Assembly (NCBI RefSeq): GCF_945269915.1
Contig: NZ_CALYOY010000014.1
Span: 1-49,729 of the forward strand
DNA length: 49,729 bases
Direction: 5' to 3'
Source: an uncultured Bifidobacterium sp.
GTDB lineage: Bacteria > Actinomycetota > Actinomycetes > Actinomycetales > Bifidobacteriaceae
The notes beneath the pieces were generated by a model. That model saw only the letters and a list, made by a program, of their open reading frames with translations. It did not search any database and was not told the origin of the DNA. Each line of letters begins with the position of its first letter. Positions within the stretch are counted from its first letter, which is position 1. This document shows, in pieces, positions 34,196 through 42,637 of the stretch. The position numbers were made by a program, and so were the translations under genes.

Positions 34196-35089
34196 TCATC
34201 CCTTCATGCCGGACGTAGCAATACCTTCTATGAACTGATTCTGTCCAATCAGGAAGACCACCAGTATCGGCAGCACTGAAAGCACGGATCCCGTCATGAT
34301 CATGGCAAAATCGGCACTGTACTGGGATATGAAGAGCTTCAACCCCAACTGTATTGTATACAGGTTCTGGGAACGGAGATAAATCAACGGACCCATGTAA
34401 TCATTCCAGGTGTTGGTAAAGGTGATGATCGCCAGGGCCGCTATGGAAGAGCCCGACAGGGGCAGGATGATACGCCGGTAGATACCGAATTCGGAAAGAC
34501 CATCCAGTCGAGCAGCTTCCGACAACTCTTCGGGGATGCTGTCATAGAACTGCTTCATCATGAAGACTCCGAAGGCGCCAAAGGCCTGAAGCAGGACGAT
34601 GGACCAACGAGTATCAGAAAGACCGAGTGAAGAGAGCATCTTGAACTGCGGAATCATATAGGCCTGCCACGGTACGGCCATGGTGGCGATATAAATCAGG
34701 AAGAGTGCGTTTCTGCCGCGGAATCGAATCTTGGAGAAGCCGTAAGCCGCGAAGGAACCCGTGAACACCTGAAGGAGCGTTACAACCACCGAGAAGAAGA
34801 TGGTATTGAGCAACCATGTGCTCATATCCGCCTGGGTCCAGATATGGATGTAATTCTCCCAGTGCCAGGTGCTCGGGAACCACTTGATCGGAATCGAGTA
34901 TATTTCGTTGTTGGACTTCAGAGAAGAAGTAATCATCCAGAAGAAGGGCAGCAAGGTGAAAACTGACACGACCAGCATACCCGAATAGCCGATGACCGTC
35001 CCAACTATCTTAGCCGGTGACCGCTTGGGCTTGTTCCAGGCAATCTGTTCAGGAATCTTGGATTCACTAGTGACCTGTGACATCGACAT
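34196..35089 (-). CDS. CUT1 sugar ABC transporter permease, MalG/LacG type
   Basis: A 297-residue inner-membrane permease with six predicted segments beginning near 30. The ATPase-contact EAA loop EELSEAARLDGLSEFGIYRRI lies near 190, followed by LPLSGSSIAALAI. LLPFFWMITSSLKSNNEI at the start of the periplasmic part is typical of MalG-like proteins. It starts one base after the stop of the partner permease, with GGAAGG upstream. As in most bifidobacterial CUT1 systems, no ATPase is encoded nearby; a shared MsmK-like ATPase elsewhere is expected. Confidence 0.93.
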   Translation of the reverse strand: MSMSQVTSESKIPEQIAWNKPKRSPAKIVGTVIGYSGMLVVSVFTLLPFFWMITSSLKSNNEIYSIPIKWFPSTWHWENYIHIWTQADMSTWLLNTIFFSVVVTLLQVFTGSFAAYGFSKIRFRGRNALFLIYIATMAVPWQAYMIPQFKMLSSLGLSDTRWSIVLLQAFGAFGVFMMKQFYDSIPEELSEAARLDGLSEFGIYRRIILPLSGSSIAALAIITFTNTWNDYMGPLIYLRSQNLYTIQLGLKLFISQYSADFAMIMTGSVLSVLPILVVFLIGQNQFIEGIATSGMKG

Positions 35090-35090
35090 G

Positions 35091-36050
35091 TCAGTCAGCC
35101 TTCCTGTTGTTGTACCAGAACTGAATCAGCGTGACGACCATGCAGACCGCAAACAGAACAAGGGAGACAGTCGACGCATAGCCAAAATCACTACGATCGA
35201 ATGCGACCCTGTATACGTACTGGGCAAGCACCAAGGTGCTGGTGCCAGGGCCACCGTCGGTCATTACCAGGGTGAGATCCAATATCTTGAACGACCCGAT
35301 GGTAAGAGTAACAATGACGAAGAAAAGCGTAGGACGCATCGAGGGCACGGTTACATGCCAGAAACGCTGCCATCCATTGGCTCCATCAAGTTGCGCCGCT
35401 TCATACAGCTCGCCTGGAATGGTCTGGAGGCCCGCAAGCAGCAGAATCATGTAATAACCGACTTCGCGCCAGGTTGCCACGATGATGACGGCAGGCATGG
35501 CCCAAGCCGTCGAACCCAGCCAATTCGGCGGGTTGCTGATGAACAACCTCAGAAACATATTGATGGGGCCACTCTTGGGATCAAAGAGCATGCTCCACAC
35601 CTGAGCCGCTGCAACTATTGAAGTGATGTAGGGGAAGAATGCCACAGTCCTGAAGAAGGTGCGCCCCTTCAGCTTCGAGTTCAGCAGAACCGCAAGAGCA
35701 AAGGCAATGATGAGCGTCAGGGGGATGTGAACGACTGAATAGTAGAAGGTGTTCCAGAAAGACGCCCAGAAAATCTTATCGTGAGCCAGCCGAACCCAAT
35801 TATGCGTACCTGTGAATTTTGGATCCCCGAAAGCGGACCACCGGGTGAATGCGATGTAGAACAGCGCAATCACAGGTCCAAGTATCAGGAACATGAATCC
35901 CAGGAAGTTAGGGGCAATGAACAGCAGACCGTTGCGAAGATTCCGCCTTGAGATGGCCTTCGCCTCGACTACCGCACCGTCCCCGCTCTTCCTGTGTGAA
36001 TTACCGTTACGGGCATTACTACTCGTCTTCGGCTCTGCAACCTCACCCAT
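35091..36050 (-). CDS. CUT1 sugar ABC transporter permease, MalF/LacF type
   Basis: A 319-residue inner-membrane permease. A basic, Asn/Ser-rich N-terminus of about 35 residues precedes TM1 (GLLFIAPNFLGFMFLILGPVIALF). The EAA loop is GELYEAAQLDGANGWQRFWHV, followed by TVPSMRPTLFF. The ATG at 36050 has AAGGAGG 10 bases before it; an upstream frame to 36074 lacks support. It pairs with the MalG-type permease directly downstream and follows the lipoprotein receptor by 143 bases. Confidence 0.93.
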   Translation of the reverse strand: MGEVAEPKTSSNARNGNSHRKSGDGAVVEAKAISRRNLRNGLLFIAPNFLGFMFLILGPVIALFYIAFTRWSAFGDPKFTGTHNWVRLAHDKIFWASFWNTFYYSVVHIPLTLIIAFALAVLLNSKLKGRTFFRTVAFFPYITSIVAAAQVWSMLFDPKSGPINMFLRLFISNPPNWLGSTAWAMPAVIIVATWREVGYYMILLLAGLQTIPGELYEAAQLDGANGWQRFWHVTVPSMRPTLFFVIVTLTIGSFKILDLTLVMTDGGPGTSTLVLAQYVYRVAFDRSDFGYASTVSLVLFAVCMVVTLIQFWYNNRKAD

Positions 36051-36193
36051 AAGCCTCTGACCTCCTTGATCCACTGCCGCACAGAGGTGTGCACTCGATG
36101 GAGACGAATACCACTCTGATTATCATGTCTGGCATCAGTGTCGAAGCTGAACCTGCCGGCATGAAACGGCCAACAGGTTCAGCAAGTCCACCG

Positions 36194-37555
36194 TCATTCG
36201 TCCAACACCCCCTGATCCTTGATGTTGCTTGCGGCCTCATCCAGAGCAGGACCAACCTTCTTGGTCTCGGTCATGATTGAGGAATGTGTGTCCTTGAGCA
36301 CGTTCTGGATGGTGTCGGTAGCAGCTCCTACAGGATTCTCGGGACGGGTGTCATGAACACGCCACGTCTTTTCGGACAGCTGATCCTTGGCCATACCGTC
36401 CACCTTGAAGAAGACATCGGTAACGGACTTGGAGAAGTAGGCAGGCGTCGTGGAGATATTCGCAAGTGCCTTGGACCCTCCCTCACCGGCGCACCACTTG
36501 ACGAACTCCTTAGCGGCCTTGAGCTGGTCGCCCTTGGTCTTTGAGGAGATGGCAAGACCCGTGGGATCACCAAAGGTGATGGGCTTGCTTGACTTGTTCC
36601 TTACTTCAGGATTCTGCGGAACAGGTGCAAGACCCCATTCGAACTTGTTGGCCTGTCCATTCTTTTGCTGCTCGACGAGCACAGCGGCGTACCAGGTCCC
36701 CATGGGCATCATGGCGGCCTTCTCCGTACCAAACTGCGGCTGATACTGAACCTTGTTGGTTGAAGCCGTATTCCAATCGATGGTCAGCTTTTCATCCTGC
36801 CACTTCAAGGCCCTCTTGTAATAAGACTTCAAGTAGCTGTAGTCTCCCTTGAAGAAGTTGTCCTTCGGCTCCTTGCCGGACTGAGCCTGGGCAAAGGCCT
36901 GGACCACCGACTGCCAGGTGTGCTGATAGATGGGATAGACGCTGTTTGCATCATACCCGGCCTCCGGCAGCTTCTGCTTGAGCTGTTCAGCTGCCTTGGT
37001 ATAGTCATCCCAGGTCCAAGTACCGTCAGGTTCCGAAACCCCGGCCTTCTTGAACATGTCCTTGTTGTAGAAAAGGACCCAGGCATCAGCCCTGTACGGC
37101 AGGGCATAGTACTTTCCGTCGTCCATCTTGTACTGAGAGACGTCTATGTTCTTGTCGCCCTCATATCCCTTGGCTATATCCGACAGATCGGCCATACCCT
37201 TGGACTGAGAATACACATAATATTTCTGAAGGGACTTGATGGGGAACACGTCAGGCTGGCTTCCTGAAGAAATGTCCGCCGTCAACTGCTTGTCATAATC
37301 ATCAGCGCTGTATTGCTTGATGTTGATCTTGATATTGGGATGTTCCTTTTCGAAGCCATCGACCAGTGTCTTGAACTCCGGGGTCATATCAAGGGACCAT
37401 CCGGCCATCGATATGCTTGCCTTGACGTTCTTGTCCAGGGTTTCATTCGAAGAACTCTGGGATCCCCCGGAACCGCTTCCCCCACCGCATCCCGATAGGA
37501 GAACAGCCAGAACAGCTGCCGTAGCCAGGGGTTTATAGGCTTGATGCAACTTCAT
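36194..37555 (-). CDS. CUT1 sugar ABC transporter substrate-binding lipoprotein
   Basis: A 453-residue extracellular sugar receptor. The signal peptide ends in lipobox LLSGC, followed by a Gly/Ser linker. The mature domain shows FEKEHPNIKINIKQYSADDY, SGSQPDVFPI and ALPYRADAWVLFYNKDMFKKAG, all typical of family 1 solute-binding proteins. The ligand cannot be named, but the operon's rhamnosidase suggests a rhamnose-containing oligosaccharide or plant glycoside. AAGGAAAGGAAAG precedes the ATG. It is the first gene of the operon, divergent from the DeoR/LacI-type regulator. Confidence 0.92.
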   Translation of the reverse strand: MKLHQAYKPLATAAVLAVLLSGCGGGSGSGGSQSSSNETLDKNVKASISMAGWSLDMTPEFKTLVDGFEKEHPNIKINIKQYSADDYDKQLTADISSGSQPDVFPIKSLQKYYVYSQSKGMADLSDIAKGYEGDKNIDVSQYKMDDGKYYALPYRADAWVLFYNKDMFKKAGVSEPDGTWTWDDYTKAAEQLKQKLPEAGYDANSVYPIYQHTWQSVVQAFAQAQSGKEPKDNFFKGDYSYLKSYYKRALKWQDEKLTIDWNTASTNKVQYQPQFGTEKAAMMPMGTWYAAVLVEQQKNGQANKFEWGLAPVPQNPEVRNKSSKPITFGDPTGLAISSKTKGDQLKAAKEFVKWCAGEGGSKALANISTTPAYFSKSVTDVFFKVDGMAKDQLSEKTWRVHDTRPENPVGAATDTIQNVLKDTHSSIMTETKKVGPALDEAASNIKDQGVLDE

Positions 37556-37600
37556 CGTCTTTCCTTTCCTTTGGCGACAATGCCTTCATGGCCCAGGAAG

Positions 37601-37630
37601 ATAATTCCACTGCCATTACTGCCATGTAAA
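37601..37630 (-). promoter_or_regulatory. candidate promoter of the sugar transporter operon
   Basis: On the minus strand TTTACA (complement of 37625-37630) and AATTAT (complement of 37601-37606) are 18 bases apart. The spacer holds a near-direct repeat, TGGCAGTAATGGCAGTGG. It lies about 45-75 bases upstream of the receptor gene. Confidence 0.45.
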
Positions 37631-37657
37631 GCCACCGATCAGCTACCTACGGCAAAA

Positions 37658-37682
37658 CGATAGAAAGCAATATCGATCGCTA
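37658..37682. promoter_or_regulatory. candidate operator between transporter operon and regulator
   Basis: CGATA at 37658-37662 and TATCG at 37671-37675 form an inverted repeat 8 bases apart, overlapping a second imperfect palindrome, AGCAATATCGATCGCT, at 37667-37682. It lies upstream of the candidate transporter promoter in the divergent region shared with the regulator. Binding by that regulator is an inference. Confidence 0.3.
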
Positions 37683-37844
37683 CATGTTTTTCATAATATG
37701 GGTCTACTTCTGTTTTTTAATCTCGGTTGCCATTTGTTTCAGTACGGTACATGCTCTCTAGATTAGATGCATTACGATGGGTGTCATTCAAGGAATGCGA
37801 AGTCGGGTACAAAAACGACTGGAACTGCAAGCGGAGATCGGACA

Positions 37845-39083
37845 ATGACCAAAGACGAAGAGACCGACGAAGACTATCATCCGGGGGAAAACAACGAGGC
37901 CGAATCCGTTCCGGCAGGTGACCTTCTGCCTGCCCAGCGACGCGATCTCATCCTGGGTCTGCTGCTAAGAGACGATGTGGTTCGCGTCAAGAAACTTGCG
38001 GCCATGACACACACCACTGAAATTACCATCCGGCGTGATCTCAGCATCCTCGATCATTCAGGTCTGCTCAAGCGCGTCCGCGGGGGAGCGATTTCGCTCA
38101 ATCTTGCCGGCAAGCAAGCCGAACAGAACAGGGATCGCATCGGTAAGAACATCCGGCAGATCCCCGAACCCGATGACTTCAACCCGACGTCTTCTATTAC
38201 CATGGGGCAACCGGCAATCGGCGACGAAAAATCTCAAGGCACCGTGGCCGTGGTTCTTCCGGAGCCCAGTCTCTTCTGGCCGGGCGTCACCGAGTACATA
38301 CGGAGGATCGCCCAGGATGAGTACCAGCTTTCAGTCATTTCTCGGGAGACTTCATACGAGGACTATCCGGAGACGGGCATACTCGACAGCCTTATGGAAG
38401 TATCCGATTTGCAGGGTTTCATCATCGCTCCAGGTGTTGAACCAACCGTCGCGCATGAAACCTGGACCTGGCTCAAGCAAAGCCCCTTGCCGTCTGTCAT
38501 CATTGAACGCGATCCCCCACTCATGGAGGATTTCTTCATGAACTCCGTGCAGACCAACCATCGCAATGGCGTTCGCAAGGCGATCCTGCATTTCATGCAC
38601 CACGGTCATCGCAGAATCGGTGCCGCCCTGAGCTTCTCACCCACCTCAAAGCAAATCGAAGATGGCTGGCACCGCATGATGTCAGCCAGCGATCAGATTG
38701 AGGAGATGTTCACCTTTACCAATGTCCAGGCATATGACACGAATCAGATCAACAACATAGTGGACAGGATCATAAGTACCCGGACAACTGCAGTACTGGT
38801 CCACACTGATTACCTGTCCGTCGCACTGGCACAGGTGCTCGAGCGACGCGGAAAAACCATACCTGCTGATGTCTCGCTCATATCCATTGACGGATTCACC
38901 ACACCAAGCACCCGGCCATTAACCGTTCTGCGATCATCCGAGTCCACGCTCGGCGGTTCTGCCATACACCTGTTGATGAATCTGATTGCCGACCCTGACC
39001 GACCAACGGAACATATCCTTGTCGATCCAACCTTGATAGACAGGGGAAGCGTCGCTGACCTGGGTACCGGAAATCAGCCATGA
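37845..39083 (+). CDS. DeoR-type HTH / LacI-type sensor chimeric transcriptional regulator
   Basis: About 412 residues. After an acidic N-terminal tail (about 1-28), a DeoR-family winged helix lies at about 29-85 (LPAQRRDLILGLLL, TEITIRRDLSILDHSGLLKRVRGGAI). From about 125 onward it resembles the periplasmic-binding-like sensor of LacI/GalR regulators (VAVVLPEPSLFWPGVTEYI, GFIIAPGV, VLERRGKTIPADVSLISIDG, and TVLRSSESTLGGSAIHLLM at the dimer-interface end). DeoR proteins normally carry a sugar-phosphate isomerase-like sensor instead. The ATG at 37845 has GGAG 8 bases before it. It is divergent from, and probably controls, the transporter-rhamnosidase operon in response to a free sugar. Confidence 0.88.
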   Translation: MTKDEETDEDYHPGENNEAESVPAGDLLPAQRRDLILGLLLRDDVVRVKKLAAMTHTTEITIRRDLSILDHSGLLKRVRGGAISLNLAGKQAEQNRDRIGKNIRQIPEPDDFNPTSSITMGQPAIGDEKSQGTVAVVLPEPSLFWPGVTEYIRRIAQDEYQLSVISRETSYEDYPETGILDSLMEVSDLQGFIIAPGVEPTVAHETWTWLKQSPLPSVIIERDPPLMEDFFMNSVQTNHRNGVRKAILHFMHHGHRRIGAALSFSPTSKQIEDGWHRMMSASDQIEEMFTFTNVQAYDTNQINNIVDRIISTRTTAVLVHTDYLSVALAQVLERRGKTIPADVSLISIDGFTTPSTRPLTVLRSSESTLGGSAIHLLMNLIADPDRPTEHILVDPTLIDRGSVADLGTGNQP

Positions 39084-39117
39084 GGCTGAAGAACCGTTAA
39101 CTGCGGCACCACACAGA

Positions 39118-39846
39118 TCAGAGTCCCCGGGCGATGTTCAGAACCAGCCTGGCGGCGGTGTCGGCATACTCGGTGATGTCGAACTCCCTGAAGACCTCAT
39201 AGTCGGTGTCGGCATTGTCGCTCAGGGCGCGGATGACCAGGGCCGGCACATGGTTGCGGGCGGCCACATGGCAGACGGCGGCACCCTCCATCTCCACAGC
39301 ATCGGCCCCGGTCTCCGCCTTGACCTGGGCGGTCTTTTCGGGCGAATCGACGAAGTAGTTACCGGTGGCGATGGTGCCGACCAGGTGCTTGATCCCCATC
39401 CGGTCCAGGGCCTGCTGGGCCAGATCCAGAAGATGGGGGTCGGAGTGGAACTCCTCGGTTCCGGGAGCGAACTGCGCCACCATGCGCATGTCGGTATCCA
39501 GGTAGCGCAGGGTCCCTCCCAGGACCACATCATTGATATGAAGGTCCTTGTTGAGGTTTCCGGCGATTCCGGAGAAAATGACGGCATCCGGGCGGTAGGT
39601 GTCGATCAGGTACTGGGCGGTGGCAGCAATGTTGACCGTACCCATGCCACCGACTGTGGCCACGACCTGGATGGGACCCGAGGCACCCTGCAGACTTCCC
39701 CGCACCACATCCAAGGAAGCCCGGGCCGACTGCCCGTCGTGAGCGGAACCTCCCAGCCCCTTGGCAATCAGCGCCACTTCCTCGTCCATGGCCCCGATGA
39801 TCGCTACCATCTGGTTGCGGTCCTGCTCCCGGTTTCCTTCGCTCAT
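39118..39846 (-). CDS. mtnN: 5'-methylthioadenosine/S-adenosylhomocysteine nucleosidase
   Basis: A 242-residue nucleoside hydrolase that removes adenine from MTA and SAH, recycling methyl-transfer and polyamine by-products. It shows VAIIGAMDEEVALI, VATVGGMGTVNIAA, VIFSGIAGNLN, a substrate-specific VEMEGAAVCHVA (nucleophilic Glu and ribose contact) and VIRALSDNADTD with the catalytic Asp. About 12 extra N-terminal residues precede the usual start; an ATG at codon 13 could also serve, but AGGAGG fits the first ATG. Monocistronic, convergent with the regulator gene. Confidence 0.94.
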   Translation of the reverse strand: MSEGNREQDRNQMVAIIGAMDEEVALIAKGLGGSAHDGQSARASLDVVRGSLQGASGPIQVVATVGGMGTVNIAATAQYLIDTYRPDAVIFSGIAGNLNKDLHINDVVLGGTLRYLDTDMRMVAQFAPGTEEFHSDPHLLDLAQQALDRMGIKHLVGTIATGNYFVDSPEKTAQVKAETGADAVEMEGAAVCHVAARNHVPALVIRALSDNADTDYEVFREFDITEYADTAARLVLNIARGL

Positions 39847-40104
39847 CCTGGTCCTCCTACTGGTGCCGACTGTCCTTGTCCGTCCAGCCTACCGCAAGGT
39901 GACCCGCCAGGGGCAGCATCAACAGGGACCCTGCCCACTGCCCTGCAACCGCAAACTTCTCATCTGCCGCTCCAGAAGTTGGACCCTGCCGGAAAGAACG
40001 ACCACTCCGATGGCTGTTGATGGAGGCCGGTGGGCAAAATCCATCCTTATCGGCAAAAAGACCAAGGCCGCCGGATACGGGCGCCCCGCGATGAATCCAG
40101 ATCT

Positions 40105-41352
40105 TCAGACCTGATTACGGCGCCGTTCATCCACCGCGTCAGCCAGGTGCCCGAGCAGGGTCCGGGTGTCTGGCCAGGAGATGCAGCGGTCGGTGACGGA
40201 CTGGCCGTATACCAACTGATCCAGGGGGGCAGGGGCCTGATTGCCGCCCTCGATGAAGCTCTCGGCCATCAGGCCCGTGATGCCCTCCTCACCGGAGGCA
40301 ATGCGGTCGGCCAGTTCCTCGACCACACCGATCTGCCGGTGCTCATCCTTACCGGAGTTGCCGTGTGAAGCGTCGATGATCAGGCCATGGGTGGCGGCAC
40401 TGCCCGCGGGCATTGTCTGCCGGATCGTCTCCAAGGCGTGGCGCACCGACTCCCTGTCGTAGTTGGGCCCGTGCTTGGACCCGCGCAGGACCAGGTGACA
40501 GTCGGGGTTGCCCAGCGTCTCCACGGCCGCGGCCTGCCCCTCATGGTCGATACCGAAGAAGGTGTGCCGATGGCCTGCCGCATAGCATGAATCGACGGCC
40601 ACATCCACACTGCCGTCGGTGGCATTCTTGAAGCCGATGGGCATGGACATCCCCGAGGCCAGCTGGCGGTGGACCTGGCTCTCGGTGTTCCTGGCGCCGA
40701 TGGCCCCCCAGCTGACCGCATCCGAGATGTACTGGGGCGAGGTGGGCTCCAGGAACTCCGTGGCTGCCGGCAGACCCGCCCCCAGTATGCCCAGGAGAAC
40801 CTTCCTGGCCAGGAGCAGACCCTTCTGGATCCGATGGGTCCCATCCAGGTCCGGATCGTTGATCAATCCCTTCCAGCCGATGGTCGTCCTCGGTTTTTCG
40901 AAGTAGACCCTCATGACGATCAGGAGGCGGTCGGAAAGCTCCTTGTTCATGGCCGCCAGGCGCCGGGCATAGTCCAGGGCGGCCTTGGGATCGTGGATGG
41001 AGCAGGGGCCGACGATGACCAGGAGACGGTCGTCCTCACCCTGAAGGCAGGCCTTGATCTCCTGTCTGGACCTGATGACCAGATTCCGGGCCTCATGGTC
41101 CAGGGGGAACTTGGTCAGGACCTCGGCCGGTGAGGGCAGCCTGTCAAGTTCGAAGACTCGACGGTTGACGATCCGCCCGACCCCAACCTCATCCTCCCAG
41201 CGGGGCACGGCCCCGGACTTGAGGGGGTCGACCCCCTCGGCGATGGCCTTGTGGAGAAGTTCCACCTCATAGGCCTTGCGTGGTGTACGCAGGGGCTGAT
41301 CCGTGAAGGACCCGGCCACCGACCCGGCTGATTCCTGATCCTTACCTGTCAT
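40105..41352 (-). CDS. 3-deoxy-7-phosphoheptulonate (DAHP) synthase, second of tandem pair
   Basis: A 415-residue type I DAHP synthase (AroF/G/H family) that condenses phosphoenolpyruvate and erythrose 4-phosphate, the first step of the shikimate pathway. It shows VGPCSIHDPKAALDYARRL, MRVYFEKPRTTIGWKGLINDP, WGAIGARNTESQVHR, the metal/PEP motifs HLVLRGSKHGPNYD and IIDASHGNSGKD, and MAESFIEGGNQ. An N-terminal extension of about 70 residues is longer than in its partner and may carry regulation. Its ATG overlaps the stop of the upstream paralogue by 11 bases, so translation is coupled. The two copies probably differ in feedback by aromatic amino acids, which sequence alone cannot show. Confidence 0.94.
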   Translation of the reverse strand: MTGKDQESAGSVAGSFTDQPLRTPRKAYEVELLHKAIAEGVDPLKSGAVPRWEDEVGVGRIVNRRVFELDRLPSPAEVLTKFPLDHEARNLVIRSRQEIKACLQGEDDRLLVIVGPCSIHDPKAALDYARRLAAMNKELSDRLLIVMRVYFEKPRTTIGWKGLINDPDLDGTHRIQKGLLLARKVLLGILGAGLPAATEFLEPTSPQYISDAVSWGAIGARNTESQVHRQLASGMSMPIGFKNATDGSVDVAVDSCYAAGHRHTFFGIDHEGQAAAVETLGNPDCHLVLRGSKHGPNYDRESVRHALETIRQTMPAGSAATHGLIIDASHGNSGKDEHRQIGVVEELADRIASGEEGITGLMAESFIEGGNQAPAPLDQLVYGQSVTDRCISWPDTRTLLGHLADAVDERRRNQV

Positions 41353-42505
41353 GGTGCATACTGCCTTCCAGAGACGACCGACGACGATCAACGGCACCGG
41401 CCAGGGTGTGCAGGAGATCTTTGGTCCTGTCCCAGGCAATGCAGGCATCGGTCACGGACTTCCCGAAGACCAGCTGGTCCAGGGGAGCCGGATCCTGGTG
41501 CCCTCCTTCGAGGAAGCTCTCCATCATGATGCCCAGGATACCCTCCTCCCCCCCGCCGATGCGGTCGGCCAATTCCTCGACCACCCCGGCCTCGCGGTCC
41601 GGATCCTTTCCGCAATTGCCATGGGCCGCGTCGACCATGAGGCCAGCGCAAGCATCGGGGCCCGCCTTGGACTTGGCCAGGTCATCCAGGGCCTGGCGGA
41701 TCGAGGCCGGATCGTAGTTGGGCCCCCGGGAGGATCCCCGCATGATCAGGTGGCAGTCCGGGTTTCCCCTGGTCTCGGCCGAAATGACGTGTCCATCCAG
41801 GTTGACGGAGAGGAAGTGGTGGTCGAAGGCCGCGGCATAGCAGGAGTCTGCGGCCACATCCACATTCCCGTCGGTGGAGTTCTTGAAGCCGATGGGCATG
41901 GACATGCCCGAGGCCAGCTCGCGGTGGACCTGGCTCTCGGTGTTCCTGGCGCCGATGGCCCCCCAGCTGACCGCATCGCAGAGATACTGAGGGGTGATGG
42001 GATCCAGCCACTCGGTGGCGGCCGGAATTCCGGCGGACAGGACGTCGGTCAGCACTTTCCGAGCCAGCCAGAGTCCCTTGCGGATATCGAAGGAACCATC
42101 CAGATCGGGGTCGTTGATCAGGCCCTTCCAGCCCACAGTGGTCCTCGGCTTCTCGAAGTAGACGCGCATGACGATGACCAGACGGTCTTTGAGCTCCCGA
42201 TTCACCCCGGCAAGACGTTGGGCGTATTCCTGGGCCGCCCTGGGATCATGGATGGAACAGGGACCTACAACGACCAGAAGCCGGTCATCCCTGCCATGAA
42301 GGACATCCTTGATGGCTTGGCGTGACTCCAGGACCAGCCTGGCCTGTGCGGCGTTCAATGGCATGGCTTTGATAAAGTGCCGAGGTGCCGGGATGGGGTC
42401 AAGCTGGCTGATGTTGACGTCGACGGTCTCAGGAAAGACGGCCTTCTCCCCCAGCCTCTGCCGTTCCTTGTCCAGACCGCTCCCGGGCCCCTTGATCACT
42501 GCCAT
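41342..42505 (-). CDS. 3-deoxy-7-phosphoheptulonate (DAHP) synthase, first of tandem pair
   Basis: A 387-residue type I DAHP synthase. It shows VVGPCSIHDPRAAQEYAQRL, MRVYFEKPRTTVGWKGLINDP, WGAIGARNTESQVHR, HLIMRGSSRGPNYD, VDAAHGNCGKD and MMESFLEGGHQ, the normal type I set. The ATG at 42505 is preceded by GGGAGGGAGAG and gives the usual family length; an upstream frame to 42556 is unsupported. It overlaps its downstream paralogue. Tandem DAHP synthases allow separate control by different aromatic end products. Confidence 0.94.
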   Translation of the reverse strand: MAVIKGPGSGLDKERQRLGEKAVFPETVDVNISQLDPIPAPRHFIKAMPLNAAQARLVLESRQAIKDVLHGRDDRLLVVVGPCSIHDPRAAQEYAQRLAGVNRELKDRLVIVMRVYFEKPRTTVGWKGLINDPDLDGSFDIRKGLWLARKVLTDVLSAGIPAATEWLDPITPQYLCDAVSWGAIGARNTESQVHRELASGMSMPIGFKNSTDGNVDVAADSCYAAAFDHHFLSVNLDGHVISAETRGNPDCHLIMRGSSRGPNYDPASIRQALDDLAKSKAGPDACAGLMVDAAHGNCGKDPDREAGVVEELADRIGGGEEGILGIMMESFLEGGHQDPAPLDQLVFGKSVTDACIAWDRTKDLLHTLAGAVDRRRSSLEGSMHHDR

Positions 42506-42637
42506 TGCGCTCTCCCTCCCCGAACCTCGGTTCTCAGGCTTCCCTCTGCTGGTCACACTGTACCCCGCACGGAAACCGATTCGCCGCCCCCATGTCCCTA
42601 TATGGGCACGGAGGCGGCGGATACCGTCCGATATTGA

